In this document: positions 43,008-54,138 of the stretch, one piece after another | Layout: every line of letters starts with the position of its first letter | Position numbering within the stretch: the first letter of the stretch is position 1 | DNA from: Astrothelium macrocarpum | Lineage: Eukaryota > Ascomycota > Dothideomycetes > Trypetheliales > Trypetheliaceae | Length of the DNA stretch: 64,000 nt | Reading direction: 5' to 3' | Assembly: GCA_021030915.1 (NCBI GenBank) | Contig: JAGEMR010000062.1 | Span: 62,001-126,000 of the forward strand | Notes under the pieces: model-generated | Told to the model about the DNA's origin: nothing | The model's database searches: none | Seen by the model: the letters and a program-made list of their open reading frames with translations, nothing else | Translations under genes and position numbers: made by a program

Positions 43008-44519
43008 TTACTGAAAGCCCTTTGTAGCAAGTATATTGCTTAGCGCATCGCGAACTTCGAACTCTTCCAACACAGCGCCAAAACTAGATGGAGATATTAA
43101 TTAGCAACGTACTTCTCGACAGCAACAGCGCACAACATGTGGATTACTAAAGTAAAAGGCGAGCTATCCGACTTACCCATAACAGCGCACCTTGGCCAAC
43201 AAATCCGTTCTGATGGCCTCAATATCCTTCTTCGTCAAGTCCGCCACTCTCGCATGGCCCCTCACAATCGTCCACGCCATGATCGGCGTAATCTCTCCGT
43301 CCAACGGGAGTCGATTACTCAAATCCAGTAGCTTCATAAGATCCGGCACGCCAAGGTCCGGCATCTTGTGGCCGTACGCCTCCTGCGGGTGGTTGGCAAT
43401 GTGCGAGGGCGGCGGGCAGGTGGCCATGAGCGCATGGCCCGAGATATGGACGTCGGCGTCCAGGTTTTGGTCGTCGTTGGTTGGCGGGGGATTCTGCAGC
43501 GACTCGTCGCTGCGGACGCAGAGGAATTGCATGTGGTCCATGCAAGGGCGCTCGAGACTACGGACGCATACGCGCGAAGCGTCAGCGGGGACGTCCAGTC
43601 TTTTGGAGAAGTGTATGAAAAAGGTGGAGAGGGGTGGGACATAGCATAAAGGACAGGGCCTTGAGCGCACCAATAACATATGGTATGATGTAGCGCAGAG
43701 GCTGTGAATGGGACAAATGAAGGTGGGTGCGTTATCACTGGTTTGGCGGTGGTGACAGATAAGGGGTTCTCTCATATTTCTGGGGGGTGTCTCCGTACGT
43801 TAGGACAAAGTCGATGCCTAATTGGTCATAATCCAATCCTCCTTGTGGAACCTGCGCTAGGTTCTGCTGTGATATTGGAGCACGTTGTCCCTGTCCCTGA
43901 ATACCGCCAGGTGGGGTCGGGCTGAAGCCTGCGGAGCCAGGAGCGTATGATCCTGATATGCTTCCACTCGAGCTACCTCCGTATGAACTATGTAGGCCAT
44001 GCGGACCAGTAGGTGATTGGAGATCAACTTGAATTCCATGTTTGGCAAGAAGGTCTCTCAGTCTGCGATTCTCTTCTGCAAAGGCATCGCGCTCTTTTGC
44101 AGTGTTACCAAAGACCTCCTTGAGGCGCAATACTTCCTGCTCGAGAGCTTTGATGTACATTTCTTTTCGCTCTCGGTGGGTTCTGTGCTGTAATCAGAGG
44201 GCGTAATTGTAAGTTTGTTGGCACGTTGTACCTTTGGGCTTGACGGTTGAGTTCCTGCCGTCTTGTAAGGGCAGGTTTACTATCCGGCTTCGGACCTCTT
44301 CTCTTTGGAGGTTGTCCATCTAGTAAAAATTTGAGCACTATCGCAATTGTAGTAGTTCTCATATCACTTACCTCTAGTTGTCTTTTGGGTGCTGGTTAAA
44401 TTCTTAAGGAAACTCAGTCCAAGAGGACTTCGAGAACTGTTAGATTCGCCACTGCCATATCCGGCACTACTTCCCCGCCGAGGGTCTCCGTCCGCTATAT
44501 TCGAGTCGACTGTAGCCAT
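43008..44519 (-). CDS. bZIP transcription factor (AP-1-like, fungal family with conserved C-terminal domain)
   Basis: Nuclear transcription factor. Five exons: 44519-44372, 44319-44232, 44182-43799, 43557-43177 and 43083-43008; introns 52, 49, 241 and 93 nt; 358 aa. The bZIP spans about residues 50-110: basic region KRRGPKPDSKPALTRRQELN then RQAQRTHRERKEMYI, followed by heptads with L/V/N (LEQEVLRLKEVF..). The C-terminal domain LERPCMDHMQFLCV, GHALMATCPPPSHIA, LPLDGEITPIMAWT, KVRCYGFGAVLEEFEVRDAL is conserved in one fungal bZIP group and fixes the junctions at 43799/43557 and 43177/43083. Two large open frames here are only exons of this gene. Cysteines in the C-terminal domain could be redox-active, as in Yap1-like factors, but this is inference. 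It is divergent from the acyltransferase gene. Confidence 0.88.
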
Positions 44520-45689
44520 GTTGCTTGCAGACGCATGAATTGGTTCAGTGACAGTAGGCTGGAGAACAGTTCAGTAATGCGCATCGCAGTCGAAACAGAA
44601 CCGGAAGAATTCAAGATTTCCAAATCTTGGAGAGGCAAAAAAGATTTGCTTTTCCCAAGAACGACGGTGTGGAGTTTGTGTAGCGCGAAAGAAGCCTCCA
44701 CAGCAATTGGGTGAGTGGGCTGTCGTCACATTGTGGTTGGCGCAAGCCCTTTGACAAATACCCACTCGGCCCACGGAGTCTGGGCCTTTTGCAACAAGAA
44801 AGGCGATTGGGAACTCACCCTTTTCTCAACGTGTTTGCAGACAGACGGGCTTTTAGTTCATGATAGAACAATGACGGTTTCAGAATGACTCGGACTGACA
44901 CAAACACGGACGGACGTTCTTCTTGGTCGTGCGGCAGGGTGGTGTAGGGGTTTCGGTTATGGTTTACAACGGGGTTGCTGGTGCAGGATTTACAACCACG
45001 GCTGTTGCGCGAGGTTAAATTATTATATACAGCAACGCGAGCGGAGCAGGCGTGCACTCCGTAATATCGTCGCTTGGGTCGGGAGCACGGCGCAACAGGA
45101 TCGCTGATTTGCAAGATCTGGCAAGAGAAATTGAGAAGTGGATGGGACCCGAAAGGGTGAGACGCAGATTGACGGCGATCGACAATCCCCGGACTGCTCA
45201 GCTCCTGGCTGCTGCGATTGGCCTGGGATGACGGCGCCGCCCCTGAACCCTAGGTGACCAACTTCCTCCCGGCCCAGATTCCGAAAACCAGGGCAGCTGA
45301 AAGTGGAATAGGAAGTCTGACACTGCTTGGTCATGGATCTATGAAAAGCCTCTTTTGACTCAGGCGGCATCGTGACGCGTCAGGAACTTGCCGTCCGGAG
45401 CAATTGATAACGGAAATGTTTTCAGCTGAGAAACAATCAAGAGACGAAATGGAGTAAAAGAAATGAAAATCCGGCCGTGAAGCGTTCGGCCTGTTCGGTG
45501 CTTGACCAATTGCGAAGGTGTGGGGGGTTGCTTGGGGTGCGGAGACAGCGCCGTGCCTTTTGGCGCCGGTCCCTCTGCAAATCCTCCACCCCCTCGTCAT
45601 CCTATAACGTCAAAGGTACACAATAGCGAGGCGCTGTACATACTGTACATAGTTCCGATAGTTTTGGAAAATCCGAGTGGCAGCTCGGC
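44520..45689. other. Divergent promoter region, bZIP / acyltransferase
   Basis: 1.17 kb between the start codons. ORFs of 60-115 codons overlap in several frames without protein-like features. Confidence 0.45.
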
Positions 45690-46702
45690 ATGTCCTCGTC
45701 GCCCAGTCGACACCGAGCAGCTCTGCTTTCCAAGCTCTATACAATCGTTCGTGGCATTGCTATAATCTCTCCATGGCTGGTCCATCTTCTTGCTGCTGAT
45801 GTCGTCCTCTCTCTGATCTTGCCAGCCACTCTCGTTGCCCCCACGCCTGCATATGACGTTGCTTCCGTTGTTGCAAAGTCGGTTTGGAGTGGCATCCAGC
45901 GCATCTTTACCCACATTAATGGCGCCAAGATAACCTTCTCTGGCGCTACCCTGCCCAAGGGAGAATCTGCGATTGTTGTGAGTAACCATGTGGAGTGGGT
46001 CGATTTCTACATGATCCAGGCACTGGCGCAGAAGGCAGGAATGCTGGGAAGATGCCGGTGGTTTGCAAAGCAGCAGCTCAAATGGGTTCCGTTTCTCGGT
46101 TGGGGACTCTGGGCCATGCGGATGCCACTAGTGAGCAGGAAATGGGCAACCGACCAGAGAGAAATGGGAAGGGTGTTTGAGGGTGTCAAAAAAAATTCAT
46201 GGCCCATCTGTATGCATCCCAGCCTTATTGCATTCGGACAAGCGGAACGAGATGCAGATTGCTGACATTTGTGATTCCGATAGGGCTCATCTCGTACAGT
46301 GAAGCGACGCGATACACCAGAGCCAAGCACGACGAAACGGTGACCTGGTGCAAGGCGAATGATAGACCAATACCAAAGCACACCTTGTACCCTCGCACTC
46401 GCGGTTTTATCGCCACGGTAAACCAGTTACGCAACACATCCCACGTACGCGCTGTTTACGATGTCACGATTGCATTCGCACGAGAGAATAGTTTCATGAG
46501 CGCGCCGACTTTCTGGCAGACTGTGTCAACGCCCAAATTAAGCGATACATGGAGGTTCCATGTTCACGTGGAGAGATACCCCTTGACCGAGCTACCTCAG
46601 TCGGATGATGAGCTGGCAAAGTGGCTGGAGACACGATGGATAGAAAAGGGTGAACGGCTGGAGTCTTTGCGCAATGAGCTTGCGCGGGGACACTCTTGGT
46701 AA
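45690..46702 (+). CDS. Lysophospholipid (LPA/lysocardiolipin-type) acyltransferase
   Basis: PlsC-type membrane acyltransferase of the LCLAT1/Cst26-like group, transferring acyl-CoA to a lysophospholipid, probably in the ER. Exon 1 is 45690-46209. The intron 46210-46283 (74 nt) has a GCTGAC branch site. Exon 2 is 46284-46702; 312 aa. An N-terminal hydrophobic segment lies at ~18-50. The catalytic HxxxxD is SNHVEWVDFYM (~97-104). Motif 2 region is KWVPFLGWG. The FPEGTR motif reads YSEATR across the spliced junction (SWPIWLISYSEATR), with Ala for Gly. Splicing is required, because the first frame runs into the intron and stops. The exact acceptor lipid is not predictable. Confidence 0.88.
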
Positions 46703-46929
46703 TCAAGGACGCTTGTAAATAACAAAAGGGTATCAAATTATACCAGTAACTTTGATCCGACGAGGTATCTCAAGAATACTTCCAGCAAAACACCTGAATT
46801 CACCAAACGCCGTTCAACACCCCAATATTGAGTAGCACAACACCGATAGATTATCTCCAACTCCATTATTCCCCAATTCAGCCACGGAAACCACTTCTTT
46901 TTTCATTCCCCCACATCCCCACCCACCTT

Positions 46930-47679
46930 TCAAAGGGCCACCGCCATCAACCCCAAAGCCCCCACCGCCGCCACAACATCCACTCCCTTCCTCCCCGCCG
47001 CGCCCCCCGCCACATGTCCCGTCGGCTGGCCATTCGCACTCGACCCCGACACGCTCGCGGTCCCACCCGTACTCTTCGCGGTCGCCGTCACCGCGGTATT
47101 CCCCTGGGACCCCGCGCTCGCGCTTTGGCTGGGTCCCGCAGCGCCCGCCGTATTCGTCACGACGCCGCCCGCACTGCCGCCGCTGGTGGGCACGCCCGAC
47201 ACGGCGGTCAGCGCGGAGCCAAAGACGCCGTCGGTGCCGCCGGGCACCGTGGTCACGCTGCCATCGGACATGGTGAGGACGCCCGTGTCGACGTTGCCCT
47301 GGTCGCCGTAATTGTCGGAGAAGGCGCCGGAGCTGGCGTCGTAGCACATCAGGAACTGCACGTCCGGCTCCGAGTAGCACTGCTCGGCGCCCGTGCACTC
47401 GATGGAGTCGCTCGCGCGGCGTGCCAGGTGTGCTGCGCCGAGGCTGCGCGCTTGTGCGTGCCGCCGCTGGAAGTACTTGGCGACGTTGCGAGCGTTGGTG
47501 GGTGCGGACGCGGCGTCTTGGGGGAGGACGGCGCGTTTGGTGGCGAAGGAGGAGTCGGTGAAGTTGCCGCTGCTGATTTCGCCGTCGATGTTGATTGCTG
47601 TTTGATAGTTGCAGGTGGAGGCGGTGGAGAAGGGGAGGGCGGCGAGGAGAAGAGAGAGGGCGAAGGTGGAGGACTTCAT
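46930..47679 (-). CDS. GPI-anchored secreted protein, function unknown
   Basis: Start at 47679 (MKSSTFALSLLLAALPFSTA) gives a clear signal peptide; the longer frame to 47868 buries it. The product is 249 aa. The mature N-terminal half has four Cys (STCNYQ, IECTGAEQCYSEP, LMCYD). The C-terminal half is Ser/Gly/Thr/Ala-rich and ends with a hydrophobic tail (VVAAVGALGLMAVAL) after a Gly/Ala-rich site, which is typical for GPI addition. A cell-wall or plasma-membrane surface location follows. No enzyme motif is seen. It is convergent with the acyltransferase gene, 227 bp apart. The opposite-strand ORF here is a GC-rich shadow. Confidence 0.75.
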   Translation of the reverse strand: MKSSTFALSLLLAALPFSTASTCNYQTAINIDGEISSGNFTDSSFATKRAVLPQDAASAPTNARNVAKYFQRRHAQARSLGAAHLARRASDSIECTGAEQCYSEPDVQFLMCYDASSGAFSDNYGDQGNVDTGVLTMSDGSVTTVPGGTDGVFGSALTAVSGVPTSGGSAGGVVTNTAGAAGPSQSASAGSQGNTAVTATAKSTGGTASVSGSSANGQPTGHVAGGAAGRKGVDVVAAVGALGLMAVAL

Positions 47680-49228
47680 GGTTGGCGTGGGTGGCGGTTG
47701 ATTGAGGGTTAAATTTAGGTGACAGTTGTAGATGGAAATATTAGCTGTCGTCAATTGTTGCTTGCTTTCTTGGAAGTTTGTAGGACGGAGCGACGCGAAC
47801 AGACCAGAAAAGTCTTCAGCGATAGATTTATAGGTATTTCTCGTATTGCGAAATTGTGGTTTCCCCAATTTCCGCCCAGGGGCAAGACATTAGGTCTTTG
47901 AGGCTCTGCTTTACTATATTTGCATAATAGGTAAGGTACGACGGCTCCAGATCGCTAGAGATGCCTTGGCATTTCCAATTTCAGGCGGAGATAGACGAGA
48001 GAAACGGCATGGCGCCAACTCAGTGGTTTGCTAGCACAGAGAGCTTTGCCAATTTAGGGGAGCCTAGGCGGCAGCAGGAGAAGAGGGTTTATTTCTGGTA
48101 TCTTCAGGGCGGAAAGTCGAAATCTTTAGTCTTGGCCAGATTAATGCAAAAAGCAATTGCGCAAGGGTTTCGTCTGGACTCATCGGTCATTGGATGAGCT
48201 TTCAGAATACCTCCGTGGCGCTGTTGCCTGTGCAGGGTTGAAGCGGTGACCTCCGGGGAACCAAGGAGAGAGGTTGAACAAGCTGAAACGAGAAATTGAT
48301 GATCAAAGAATGCACGTGCACTCAAGGGATGGCTTACCAGAGATCTGACCTCGTGTATGTCTTGTACTAGTGTCTTGTAAGAAGCTTGAGGAACCCACAT
48401 GGCAAACAATATACATTTTCTCTTTGCCAGGTAGATGTGTTCCTGGTATTTGAACAAAAGAAGCTTCGGCACCGATCATTTCCCTTGAAATGTAAGCGAT
48501 TCAGTTCTCATCCAATCACCAAAGCTAGAGAAGCCGAAGGGGCATGAAACTTCGGATCGGGTATTGGGGCTAACATCTCCTTTGGGTATCGTCCAAACGC
48601 CAATGTTAATTCGGAACCCACCCCACTGCGAACACTGCGTTGATCCATCCCAGGCGCCTTGGCAAGCTGCTTGCTGAACCTCTTTCCAGGAGCTCCAGTA
48701 CCGTGGGAGTTGGCGGGTCCCCCAAACGGGGTTCTGGAACGCTCTGTCAACGATCCAGTCACATGGTTAGGAGGCGTCTTGTCATTGCGAATTGCGAATG
48801 CCATTACCGCCTCCACAAAATGGTATTAGTATTTGGCATCTATATACATATTGTACATTCGTGGAGCTAACTCAATGTTCCATTTCCTACTTGTTCAGAC
48901 AACAGCACTGGCAACAAGAGGTGAGACCAAGAGGAATTATCTCAAAAGGAAATAAAAGAGATCCTGTCGATCTGGGGTATCCATGATATGTAAAAATTTG
49001 TTACCTTTGCACCTTTTGTCTAATCTAAAATTGCGCTCCTAGCTCTTCCTGTAGTGATAACACGCTAATCAAATACTCAGAAGTGAAAGAAGGTGAACAT
49101 CCGTGTTTGCGTTAGTGTTGAATTGTTTCAAAATATCTTCCCAAAATTGATAGGAGGTCAGGAGGAATCGTTTAATCCAGTCAAAGTCTTCCAGAATCAA
49201 ACATACAAAGGCCGTTTTGGTCAAAATA
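47680..49228. other. Intergenic region
   Basis: 1.55 kb. Short frames such as 48508-48816 (minus, about 97 codons from an internal ATG) could be a small gene but have no supporting feature, so nothing is called. Confidence 0.4.
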
Positions 49229-51109
49229 TTAGCTCCGACCGAAGAGCGGCACAGGAAATCTCCGTTTCTTGTCAGTTTGGTCGTCATCTTGGCTAGACCC
49301 AGGAAGTGCATCTCTCTTCAAAATTCGAGAACCAAGCCCAAGTCTCTCCTTTGGTGCCTTGAACCACCGTGCAGACATCTCGGATGGAGCCTGTGATTCG
49401 GCTATGGACGCAATGTCGTCAGTGTTGAAACCGACGCCGAGATGTATTGACTTGTCGAAATCGCCCGAGGATAAATGCAAAGATTCACGGGAACTTTCTT
49501 CTGATGATTCTTCCTCGAAGACTGGTTCATGTCCAGTACCCTTGACGTATTCCTGTAGTGGATTCTTCGTTCTCAAAACGCTATCTCGGCGAGAAAAGTT
49601 CATGGCCGAGCTTCGTCGAGAGAAGCGCTCTTCTTTTGCTGGTTGTGCATTTGCCATCTCATCCTCTGCGTACCCACTGTCTTTGGGCTCGGGGAGAGAA
49701 GGTCTTCGTTCATCTTCGGCAAAGGGTGGAGACACGACGATTTCTTCATCTGATGGTTGCAAGATGGCCGGTTCTGCGCCTGGTCCCGGTAATGGCCAGT
49801 TTTCGCCCAATTCGGTCTTGTCGCTATCTCTCGATTTTGGCAGTGAGTTCTTGTCCGAGAAATGCTCCCTCAGCGGAGTGAGGTTGGTTGGGGTCATAGG
49901 CGAAGGATCTCGTGGTGTGCTGAAACCGGATCCGTGCCTACTGAGCATTTCTGATGAAGAATTCGATGATTCGCTTTCGTAGATTCTACCAGACTCTCTG
50001 AGCGCCGGATGTATATGGGCGTCATGTGAGCCGGATGGCGAATGCAGAGGCTTTGCAGGCCAAGACTGCTCTGTGACAAGTTTCGGTTTGAACTCCTTAC
50101 TTAGGTTTTCAGTATGTCCCATGGATTCTTTTTTCTTCGGCCCGTCGACCATATCCCTTGTTTCTGAAGGACTGTGGGAGTCTGAACTACTACCCAGTTT
50201 GTCGAGCTTGCCTGACGAAAGAAGCCCGCTTGGGTCCAGTAGTGATAGTGTCAAATCGTCTTCGGATGCAGAATTGGAAGCAACCTCGCGCAAATCCGGC
50301 TTTTGTAACGTTGGAGACAGACTCGCGGTACTCCCATGGTCTGACTTGACCTCCTTTGTGGAAGTAATGGACGCCTTTTTATCCGAAGCGCGGAGTGACG
50401 GCACTTGCAAACTTGGAAGAGCATGACCACTCTCAGAAGATGAAGTAGTTGTGACAGAGTGTGACAGGCTTGTCTGAGAATGCGATTTGAAGCTTCTGCC
50501 CATTGTCGATGTTGATTCCCTGCGAGAAGCTAATCTTCGTGCTTTGGCCGCTTCGCTTTCTCTAGGCATTCCATTCCACTTGGAATTTACTCTTGGAATG
50601 GTCGGTGGCAGTTTTTGACTTGAAACGCCAGGTAATGTTGAAGTAGATGGGTTTCCTTTTGCGGCAGCTTTCCTACGTTCTTGCTCTGCGAATTCTTCAA
50701 ATGCTCGAGTTGAAGGTTCTTTTAAAGTCAAAAAATCCATGACAGAGGATTTCTTCTTTCTCGAGCTCTTATCCTCATTCTTGAAACTGCTAGAGTTGGA
50801 GGAATTAGTTTGTGCTGTCGACGGACGAGAACTAAGCTGTCGCGCGGAAGCCGGTCGACGCAGAGAACCTGCATCCTTTGGTAGATTTCTATTTTCAGAG
50901 TTGACGACTTGAATGACCGAGATCCGCATTGAGCCATTGTCGGAGTCATGCCCTGCATCATCGACAGCTTTCTGATCCGAGGACATTTTCGATCCTAGAG
51001 AGGAGGCATCGGAAGAGATTGCTTCTGAATGAGAGCCGTCATCTGTTGTGCGATTCCTGTAGGTAAGCCTTGGCATGCGGCCGAAGGCCGGATTGGCGGT
51101 CGTCGCCAT
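49229..51109 (-). CDS. Serine-rich, largely disordered fungal protein, function unknown
   Basis: Uninterrupted frame of 626 codons from 51109. Composition is Ser/Lys/Glu/Asp-rich with many SP/TP and RRxS-like sites, so it is probably phosphorylated and disordered. Order-promoting islands are VMDFLTLKEPSTRAFEEFAEQ near residue 125 and RWFKAPKERLGLGSRILKR near the C-terminus. I recall the first island from conserved fungal proteins of unknown role. No membrane segment or catalytic motif is visible. The basic C-terminal end (KKRRFPVP) could be a nuclear signal. Confidence 0.75.
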   Translation of the reverse strand: MATTANPAFGRMPRLTYRNRTTDDGSHSEAISSDASSLGSKMSSDQKAVDDAGHDSDNGSMRISVIQVVNSENRNLPKDAGSLRRPASARQLSSRPSTAQTNSSNSSSFKNEDKSSRKKKSSVMDFLTLKEPSTRAFEEFAEQERRKAAAKGNPSTSTLPGVSSQKLPPTIPRVNSKWNGMPRESEAAKARRLASRRESTSTMGRSFKSHSQTSLSHSVTTTSSSESGHALPSLQVPSLRASDKKASITSTKEVKSDHGSTASLSPTLQKPDLREVASNSASEDDLTLSLLDPSGLLSSGKLDKLGSSSDSHSPSETRDMVDGPKKKESMGHTENLSKEFKPKLVTEQSWPAKPLHSPSGSHDAHIHPALRESGRIYESESSNSSSEMLSRHGSGFSTPRDPSPMTPTNLTPLREHFSDKNSLPKSRDSDKTELGENWPLPGPGAEPAILQPSDEEIVVSPPFAEDERRPSLPEPKDSGYAEDEMANAQPAKEERFSRRSSAMNFSRRDSVLRTKNPLQEYVKGTGHEPVFEEESSEESSRESLHLSSGDFDKSIHLGVGFNTDDIASIAESQAPSEMSARWFKAPKERLGLGSRILKRDALPGSSQDDDQTDKKRRFPVPLFGRS

Positions 51110-52842
51110 TTTAGATTTTTTTTAAAACGGAATAAGCCGATCTCTACAGCGTTATCGCGGCCAATGTATCGCAAAGTTTATCCTCTTACGCGTCAATAGT
51201 CCGTGTCTCTCACTGGACCGGAAGAACTACTGCGAATAGGATCACTTGGGTATCCCATGCAGCCCGTGACGTGTGTCTGCAGAAGATTCGGGTCCACACT
51301 GTCGGCGTCGGGCCATGGAAGATCGGTTACAGGGAGAAGCGAGTAGTACCGATCAGGTTATGCAGGGCCTGAGCAGAGAAAGACTTTGGATAAACTCAAG
51401 GGTGAACTTTTTGAACAGTCTCAATTTTTGGAGAGAATGGACTAACAGTAATATTTATCTGGGCTTTGTGACGGCGCTGCTAGGCGGTACTACTCGGACA
51501 TAATCCACATGAAATCAGGCATAGTCTTTAATCTCGAATTCCGGCGGGCATCGACATGCAAGGGTACAAGGGTATCTTGGCTATCCCATGGCATCGGACC
51601 AGCTAATATGGCGCGCGTGTGGGGTCTAGATGCCTAGTATCCGGTTGCCATCAAGGTACAGCAAGAGTCCAGAATGTTACTGTTTCCAAAGTTAATACAG
51701 CCTCTGTCTTTAACATTCAATGAAGGCTTGTTTCGATGGAAGAAAGTTGCAACATGACCGTTAGTGCTCTTTCCACATGGTCATAACAAGCTTCTTTTGT
51801 ACAGCCTGACAGCAAGAAGAGCAGTGCGGGCGTCAGCTGGCGAGATTAGACTGAACGGACCAGTCTTCCAAGCGCCGATATGAGTGGAAGGAACGCTCTT
51901 TCAGCGCGACCAGGGGTACGCCACTCTTACAGATCGACGAACCCCTCCCCCGACCGTGGCTGACATGTGGGAAGGGCGGATACTACGGGGTGACGGAGTA
52001 CTCCATAGAGGCAGGTCATCTTTCGGCTCCAGATCTTGGGTAGGTCGGTAGTAACGACGCCTGCTCCAATGCGTTTCCTTTACATGTTATGGATGCTTTT
52101 GTGAAGCGACAGTCGTGCAACTGTTGAACAGACATTCATTGACCTTCTTGGTGAAGTAGAGAGCTTTGGCCGAAGTTCAGGCCGTGAAGTGATAATCTTG
52201 TACCAATAGAAGTCTACCGATCTGCTGCCAGGAAACATGGCGCTTGAGGAGATCCTGCGGGATGGCAAAAGCAATCAAAATGGCGCATATGGAGCGTGCT
52301 CTGCAAATCATCGTCATCTATGTCTAATGAAATCTCCGAAAGCCACGTCCTAAGTTCCATCCTAAGTTCTAAATGATTTTAGGTAATTGAATTCGAATTG
52401 TAAATGAGCGACTTTACTAGACTCATGTAACGTTCACGTACGGAGTATTCAGGTACCCGCCGCTTGATGCATGGTGCTTTAGTGCAATTACTACCTTACC
52501 TTATGAATGGTGGTAATTTTGTAAGCGTGCATACTCACTGTGGAGCACTTGTATAAAATCACATGAACAACTATCAATATACAGCAATAGGTAACCCGTG
52601 CTTACGAGCAATCTAGTTTGTACAGATAGCGGCGAAAACGTACCTTACTAGCTGCGATATGTTTGACCTCCGCCCGCTGTGGTTGTGTTTTTGACTCACG
52701 AAGATCTGCAACGCCACACACATATCCGCAAGCTCTAAGCTTCTGGAAAAGCTGCCCGTGCAAACACCTCTCCACAAACTGGAAGTCACCGGTCCGTCTT
52801 CGCTCAGTCTTCCTTTTTCCTTTCTATCGCCACACAACAATC
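51110..52842. other. Long divergent intergenic region
   Basis: 1.73 kb between divergent genes. Two copies of the tacggagta-type motif (around 52024 and 52440) are present. No gene is supported. Confidence 0.45.
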
Positions 52843-53709
52843 ATGACCGATCCTCTCACCCTCCAAATGGCCACCTCCGCTCCTCAACAAATTCCAGTCA
52901 CTCCACCCCACCCATACAATCCCACCCCCGAACAGCAACAACAACCACCACCACTACAACCCTCAGACTCACCACCGCGCCCCCCAATCTCCCCCATAAC
53001 CCCACGCTCCACCTTCGCCGAACTCGCCCGCTACACCGCGAACCGCAGCGCCACAACCACAAACCCTCTCCCGCAACCCTCCACCTCCAACCACCCTCCC
53101 CACGAACCAACCTCCACCTTCCTACCCCATCCCCCGGCGCCCGTCGCCATCGCCGAAGCCGACAACACCGACGCGCTCGCCGTCAAAGCCGCCATTTCGA
53201 TCCTGCAGATGCAGCGCGAGCGCAGCAAGCGCGACCTGCGCACGTGGGAGCGGGTGCGCGAGGCGGCGCTGCAGGATCCGCGCGGGTTCTATGCCGAGCT
53301 GGAGGCGGGGCGGTTACGGCGGCGGAGGAACGACGGCGGGGGGGATGCTGGACTGTTGGGGCCGACGTTGGATGGGCTGGAGGAGGATGATGATGGGGTG
53401 GATGTGGATGAGGATGGGGGCGCGGAGGAGGAGGGGCAGTGGCCGAAGTTGCCGGAGATGCAGAATATCTTTCGGTGTCCGCCGGTGAATTGGGCAAAGT
53501 ATCATGTGGTGGGGGAGTCGTTGGATAAGCTGCATGCGGAGCAGGTGAAGCGGCCGGTGGAGGGAGAGCCGCGGGTGGAGGATGGGGTGGGAGGAAATTT
53601 AGTGAGGGGGCAGATGGATCATTTGGGGCGGGCACCGGAGAGTGTGGTCGCGAGGCCGTATAGTATGTTTGAAGATGGAAATCTAAAGGGGCAGGGGAAA
53701 GGTGGGTAA
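52843..53709 (+). CDS. Conserved fungal protein, function unknown
   Basis: Start at the ATG at 52843 (MTDPLTLQMATSAPQQ); the in-frame upstream extension to 52663 lies in the leader. The product is 288 aa. The N-terminal ~110 residues are Pro/Gln/Thr-rich. A helical segment (ALAVKAAISILQMQRERSKR) follows, then an acidic linker. The WPKLPEMQNIFRCPPVNWAKY and HVVGESLDKLHAEQ segments look conserved and ordered. I believe this pattern occurs in many Pezizomycotina as an uncharacterised protein but cannot name it. The 3' half is very G-rich on the coding strand, which opens long antisense frames that are not genes. Confidence 0.65.
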   Translation: MTDPLTLQMATSAPQQIPVTPPHPYNPTPEQQQQPPPLQPSDSPPRPPISPITPRSTFAELARYTANRSATTTNPLPQPSTSNHPPHEPTSTFLPHPPAPVAIAEADNTDALAVKAAISILQMQRERSKRDLRTWERVREAALQDPRGFYAELEAGRLRRRRNDGGGDAGLLGPTLDGLEEDDDGVDVDEDGGAEEEGQWPKLPEMQNIFRCPPVNWAKYHVVGESLDKLHAEQVKRPVEGEPRVEDGVGGNLVRGQMDHLGRAPESVVARPYSMFEDGNLKGQGKGG

Positions 53710-54138
53710 TGGGTATTGAGATGAATTGCTGTTTTGTTGAAGCTAGCGTTGTTGCTGAGCGAAGATGGCTTGTCTTTGGAGGATTCGAGATCACCCAGAA
53801 TACACTGCCGAGGTGAAGCTTGGCATGAAAGCGATCGTATCGGTCCGCACAAGAACGCCAGCTCAGAGACAAGTGCGACAAATAAGAGAAGGAAAGCCAG
53901 AGTAGTGTAGTATTTCGATGGATCCTAATCCAGTAGGACTTCTAATATATGACTATAGATGATAGCTTGCGCTCTAATGGTATCATGAAACCAGTGACAA
54001 AAGAAAGAACACAATATACAAAATACAACAGATTTGGCATCTTCAAAAAGTCAATGGACAGTTTGTTATGCCGAAAAGAAAAAGTTACAGAGTCGCTCAA
54101 AGAAAGTCGGACGTTGTTGAAGCCGTCAAAACTAGTCT
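53710..54138. other. Convergent intergenic region
   Basis: 429 bp. Nothing is supported. Confidence 0.45.

Noticed and set aside
43173..43775. 200-codon minus-strand ORF as a separate gene
   Set aside because: Its conserved part (from LERPCMDH) is exon 4 of the bZIP gene; the N-terminal part is the 241-nt intron.
43558..43798. Third hairpin intron (241 nt, bZIP gene)
   Set aside because: Long, but it lacks the shared core and arm blocks of the two hairpin introns.
46814..47712. Long frames on the opposite strand and other frame of the GPI-protein gene
   Set aside because: GC-rich shadow frames; the GPI-protein frame has a signal peptide and GPI tail.
48508..48816. Possible ~97-codon small gene
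   Set aside because: ATG and stop are present, but composition and context give no support; left uncalled.
52758..53390. 210-codon plus-strand ORF in another frame of the conserved unknown gene
   Set aside because: Low-complexity shadow; the 288-aa frame has ordered conserved-looking segments.
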